Position numbers and translations under genes: made by a program. A DNA stretch of 64,000 nucleotides, from assembly GCA_033065855.1 (NCBI GenBank), contig JAVXUO010002269.1, positions 62,001 through 126,000 of the forward strand, given 5' to 3'. Below the pieces are notes generated by a model that ran no database searches, had not been told where the DNA came from, and worked only from the letters and a program-made list of their open reading frames with translations. This document shows positions 59,701 to 64,000 of this stretch, one piece after another. This DNA comes from Escallonia rubra. Lineage: Eukaryota > Streptophyta > Magnoliopsida > Escalloniales > Escalloniaceae. Numbering within the stretch: the stretch's first letter is position 1; each line of letters starts with the position of its first letter.

Positions 59701-61730
59701 TTGAAACGGAGTAATGCAATCCAAAAAAGCATCACAAGAGCAGGATGACTGCCATATTCCACGATTATGAGCACTTGTAAAAGAGTTCAATAAATAAAAA
59801 CACTTGCCTCACTCCGTGCAGAAGTATCCATCATCACAGAAGGTCGAACTGGCGGAGGAGGGATCGGTAAGACCTGCAGGATCATCCAATCAGGGCGGGC
59901 ATACTTGGGATTCAAACCCAACAAGGTGCAGTCTTCATCGCTTATCCGCTTCAGAACATTTAGTACCTGGAAAAGAAGGGATCAGAGAACTTTGCTTTTG
60001 ACAATATTTTATGACTTATGCTAGAAACATGGATATTTCACATTAAAAATTAACGAGATACAACAGTTCAGACGAACTAACCCTTTCCGCAGAAAGCTGT
60101 TGTTTTCTTTCCACAGGCTCGGGAAGCTGTTCAGGGTCATCATTTTTCTTCTTCTGAATCTTGTATTCAGCAATAATTTTCATACCGTCAATAGTAAGCT
60201 TTGGCTGCTGGGCACCACAACCCCCTCGACTCTTTTTAACTGGCTCATCAGTATCTTGACCTTGGGACTCAATATCATCACCACCTTCACATTTCGTTTT
60301 GCTCTTGGAGGCATCCAAAATCTTCTTGAGTCTATTTTTTGGATTTCTAATCTTCTGAGCTTGCTTAAATTTGTGATCATCCTACAAAAACCCAAATAGA
60401 CTTCAATATAATGAACAGAGAAATGGCGAAAGTATGTTTGGTCCCATCAAACCAAGGAATTCACTTTCAAGAAGAAAATCTCATTTAACAGGCTTTTTAT
60501 GGACATGAAAAGCACCACCCTGACAAAATGGAAGTGCAACGAGCTGACCGATTTTAAAGAATTCAAATGAAAACAAAAGAAAAGCCATTCAAGTTGCCAT
60601 GACAAAAACTCGGGACATACTAAATGAAGAAGAGAATGATGGGATTCCATATGATTGGACCAAATGGACTACATCTATTTGGGAACAACTTCTGATAACA
60701 AATCAGGAAACCCTGTCTTTGTCCATGCACCTCGCGAACAAGCCAATAGTTACCAAAATTGATTTAGTGAGACTCGTAAACAAAACCAAAAGTATTAGAT
60801 CACCAAAGTTTCTCATTCTCGTGTCATTTTATCCATCACGACATCTGGAGCATGCTAAAGCAACAAAAGCAAAAGACACGGCATAACATTATGATCAACA
60901 CTTCTATTCATTGCTTTGTAGGCCATTCTGCTGAAGTAAGCAGTGACAATTAGTTCATACACCCGTTGCTACATTAATCAAAATGATCATACGAGTTTAG
61001 TAAAAATATAAAGAGTATCTAAATCAATTTATTTCGTTACAGACTGCCTTATTTAAGTTGTTTGACACCAACATCAGACAGTGTTTACGCTCCAGATATG
61101 ATTAAAAAGTACCTCATCAGAGAGTATTTTGGAGCAATTAAAGCAAACGCAACGCATAATACTGAGAACGGTCTTCAAAAACCCGATGTGGAACATAGGC
61201 TTGGCCAGCTCGAGGTGCCCAAAATGGCCCGGGCACTCAGCCATGTTGGCCATACAAGTCTCGCACTTGAGCTTCCGGTCGATGGTGCCCAACCGCGGGT
61301 CACTCAGTCCGTTTGGCTTCGGCTTCCCGCGCTCCGTCGTCTCGCCGTGCTCAATGTGCACCACAGACATTTGCCTCTGCACAAAAATCAACCAAACGCT
61401 CAAAAAACATCGCAAAATTCTGGCTACAACGTTTAGTACTGCGTAAGCATTGAATTAAACTCAAACAGCAATCATAAATTAAATAAGTATCGTTTGGGAC
61501 TAGGGTAGGATAGTCAATGTTTACACGTACTAAATCGATCATCACAAAGTCACACAAAAAAAAAAATTTTGAAACGGAGGGAGAAGAATATAAGAAATTT
61601 CAGTTTAAAGGCGTAAAAGGAGGAGATAGTGGTGAGGGGGGATTACGATTTCATCGGGGCTGAGTATGCCGAACTGGACCATAAGGACTTTGGCGACTTC
61701 GGCCGGGGAGTACGGAAATCGCATGTCCAT
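53780..61730 (-). CDS. NRPB1: RNA polymerase II largest subunit
   Basis: Fourteen exons close in frame to 1,840 residues: 61,730-61,647, 61,376-61,113, 60,381-60,082, 59,966-59,808, 59,497-59,336, 59,253-59,033, 58,944-58,803, 58,706-58,371, 58,276-57,990, 57,892-57,634, 57,554-54,472, 54,275-54,204, 54,069-54,016 and 53,879-53,780. The start is [15 protein letters not shown]. The N-terminal zinc site reads CETC...ECPGHFGH (about residues 66-82). The catalytic magnesium loop is [10 protein letters not shown] with Asp494, 496 and 498. The bridge helix is near 834 ([20 protein letters not shown]) and the trigger-loop region contains [16 protein letters not shown]. The C-terminal domain has about 38-40 heptads related to YSPTSPS and ends in [10 protein letters not shown]. 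As the catalytic subunit of Pol II it transcribes all mRNA. Introns 4 and 7 begin with GC. Length equals the Arabidopsis protein within a residue or so. Confidence 0.97.
54472..55170 (-). repeat. Tandem 21-bp repeats encoding the Pol II CTD heptads
   Basis: Most of exon 11's end is a run of 21-base units coding YSPTSPS, with Gly, Ala or Thr at position 7 in some and Ser at position 4 in the first few. Codons vary between units, so the DNA repeat is imperfect while the protein repeat is strict. Consensus heptads dominate the middle. The distal part ([19 protein letters not shown]) is degenerate. Confidence 0.95.
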
Positions 61731-61971
61731 GATTGGACGAACAAAAAGGGTACAATCTAGGGTTTTGAGAAAATGAAGTTTTGATCTCAATTGGAGAGTA
61801 AAGTTTGAGTCTTTTTCCTTTTCTTGATCTGGGTTATGGGATTTTCGAAGGTGCCGTTACTTTTGCGGGGAAATTTTGATTTTTGAGAGACTAGAGAGAG
61901 GAGCTATGCGCTCTCTCCAGACGAATAGAGGCCGAGTGTTTGCGAAACTGAGGATGGGGGGCTTTGAGGGG

Positions 61972-61979
61972 TATTTATA
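61972..61979 (-). promoter_or_regulatory. TATA box of NRPB1
   Basis: On the minus strand TATAAATA (in ctataaatacccc) lies about 245 bases before the ATG. This would give a leader of about 210 bases. The stretch between contains CT-rich sequence typical of plant leaders. Confidence 0.55.
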
Positions 61980-61980
61980 G

Positions 61981-64000
61981 CGGTAATGCGGCCTTCACCC
62001 TACTGTCAGCCGCCCTTCGTTTTGGCATGTGCCAAACACGTGCCGTAGAGGTGGTAATTTTGGTGTTTGGGCTTGATAGAGACACAAGAAACTCCCGGTT
62101 AGCCCTACACATTCTGTTCATATTACTGGTACGGAGTTCGTGTGTTGCACGTGAATGTGGTTAAGAGTCACTTTTGAGGTGATATTATTAAATATTTTGA
62201 GAATCGATAGTGTAATTTAATTATGTGTTTAGTTCTTTTATAACTTATTTTAGAAATATATTTTACGTTCGTAATTGTGATCGGTTCAATGTTTGAAGAT
62301 CTTACATGCTGGATTAAAGACATGTTTGATGCTGCTGCTGAAAAGAAGAGCAAATGGAAAAATTATAAGAATCAGTCTACGTCCTTGTTTTTATAATCTG
62401 TTTAATTGGTTTATGGTGTACACTTAAAGATTTGTAATTTTTATTACTTTATTCATTGAAAATAAGAATTCCATTCAATAATAAATAAATAAGAAAGAAT
62501 AGCTCTGAACTGAAAAAATAACTTAAAGGTTTGACCAATTGAATAGTGATACAAGTTTCATTGTGGTTTCACATGGCAACGAAATGAATGTGTTATACAA
62601 AATATGATGTTTTTGGTACGCCTAGTGACACTACGTGAAAGCAATAAAACCATGCTTGAGCAAAAACATCTGACACAAGCATTCAGTAAATAGAATCAAA
62701 CATATTTGTATTTGCTTTCCTAAAAAAAGGAGTTTAGACATGCCTAAGTAATAAAATTGTGATGTAAACTTCAGCCCAACTTGAACTTATATAAAACTTA
62801 TGTGAATTCGACAAAATATGTAAAACCAACTACACAATATACAAACCGTATTCAAATACAGGTTTTTTGCCATTCAATTGCAGGTAGCATGTGATCATAT
62901 ATGGTTTTTATAATGTGGCACAAAATATAATTGTTGCAACTTGTCCAGGAATTACATAATATGCCAAAATTCCTATTAACATTAAGAGTTTCACACTAAA
63001 CAAATTGCTACAAAGTCTTAGCAATTGAACAGTGATGCATATTTCACTGTAGCTTCACATGCCGAGAAAAATGAGACGTTATATAAAATGTGGTGATTTT
63101 GGTAACCAAATGACATACACAATAACAATTGAACCATGCTTGAGCAAAAACATCTGGCACAGTCATTCAGTAAATTAACTTGGCACAGTTCATTCAATTT
63201 CAAGTATATTCTTTTACAGAAGATTGCAGCATTTAAAGGAGTGTACTCATTGGTCTTGAAATTACTCTTTTCAAGTTTCTTCTCTTTGATTAAAGTTGTT
63301 TGATTTTTTTAAAAAAATCAAACATGTTAAATAAGTGTTTTAAAATGTGAAAACTAAACATGTAGGTAGTTATTTACTATTTAATGTTTTTGTTTTGTGT
63401 CATTTTTTAAAAATTTCTCACGGTACCAAGTGTCATCATTTTAGGTAGTTAATTATGTAACACAGAAAATGTGTTACAGTAAATCATGTTTCCCTTAATA
63501 AGTAGTGTAGATAGATATATTAGAACAAAGAATGACATTAAAAGTATCGTTAAATTTTTTATAAATATAAGTAGATTGTCAATAATAAAGTAATATGATT
63601 ATTAGTTTTCAAAAAAAAATTTGACAATTGACTTGTTGTTTTAATTAATGTCGTTAACAAGAATGACGTGCATCGGCCGAAGTGAAGACGATTATCTGTC
63701 CTAACAAATTTAAAACATTGGATTGCGAATAGAGTGTCTCATTATGCTCGGAGGGGTGGCTGATATGTAATTTTAGACACCCACCCAATTTAGTTGACCC
63801 TTTTAAAAGGATGCTTTCTTTATATCAGCCTATTATCTTATCCCTCGGTAAGGAGAGAAAAAAGAGGTAGTTCTCTGGATTGAATTAATCACCCTAGGGT
63901 GATGCTTGAAACCTTTGAGCAACCGTGACAACACGATGGTTTCAATGGTAATAACATTAACTCACTTCCAACTCATATCCTCAACGATTTGTGATCCACC
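61981..64000. other. Gene-free flank upstream of NRPB1
   Basis: No gene is supported. The stretch is AT-rich from 62,160 onward and contains a diverged direct repeat, listed separately. Nothing else with clear structure is visible up to the window edge. Confidence 0.5.
62525..63178. repeat. Diverged direct repeat, two copies of about 165 bp
   Basis: 62,525-62,692 and 63,010-63,175 share attgaatagtgat/attgaacagtgat, catgcttgagcaaaaacatc and cattcagtaaat in the same order, spaced about 483 bp apart. They could be remains of LTR-like ends, or of a segmental duplication. The intervening 320 bp has no coding capacity. Confidence 0.75.

Noticed and set aside
1-64000. CRISPR arrays, phage, operons, biosynthetic clusters or toxin systems
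   Set aside because: The repeats seen are transposons, minisatellites and CTD codons. All genes are ordinary plant nuclear genes with their own promoters.

Overview
This is nuclear DNA of a flowering plant, most likely a eudicot. The genes have several to many introns with AT-rich, T-rich acceptors, and the intergenic DNA holds LINE, SINE, hAT and Stowaway-like elements. The proteins are plant types, among them plastocyanin, CDSP32, a delta-class phospholipase D and the RNA polymerase II largest subunit. I cannot name the species from the sequence. Exon models were built by hand from reading frame, splice signals and recalled family sequences. The long multi-exon models close exactly in frame, but a boundary could still be off by a base.

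Layout. 1-839: first coding exon and part of intron 1 of a STY8/STY46-type protein kinase on the minus strand, running off the left edge. 840-12,430: no gene seen; a decayed 25S rDNA piece, a Stowaway-like MITE, a 992-bp non-autonomous hAT element with its target-site duplication, and a LINE tail. 12,778-13,776: complete four-exon DNL-type zinc-finger gene (plus). 13,777-20,000: gene-free, with a LINE 3' part and a SINE with clear target-site duplications. 20,016-20,525: intronless plastocyanin gene (plus), followed tail to tail by a ten-exon phospholipase D delta gene (minus, 28,641-21,286). 28,700-31,100: a MITE and a G/T-rich minisatellite. 31,145-39,657: 14-exon major facilitator gene of the hippocampus-abundant-transcript/TetA-like type (minus). 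41,873-42,766: intronless CDSP32 thioredoxin gene (plus). 42,800-48,190: gene-free, with three of the four members of one MITE family. 48,192-48,995: intronless gene of the syringolide-induced 14-1-1 family (minus). 49,100-53,780: LINE remnant and two members of a second MITE family. 53,780-61,730: complete 14-exon NRPB1 gene (minus). 61,980-64,000: gene-free, with a diverged direct repeat.

The genes are not an operon or a cluster and are not obviously in one pathway. Plastocyanin, CDSP32 and possibly the DNL zinc-finger protein act in the plastid. PLD delta and CDSP32 both belong to families linked to drought or oxidative stress.

I found no prokaryotic-style defence or biosynthetic system and nothing I would call a new system. 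The most distinctive observations are: three GC-AG introns (one in PLD delta, two in NRPB1); two separate tandem duplications around the last exon of PLD delta, one over its stop codon and one that copied the 3' end of an intron; and frame-preserving short exons encoding the end of the NRPB1 C-terminal domain.
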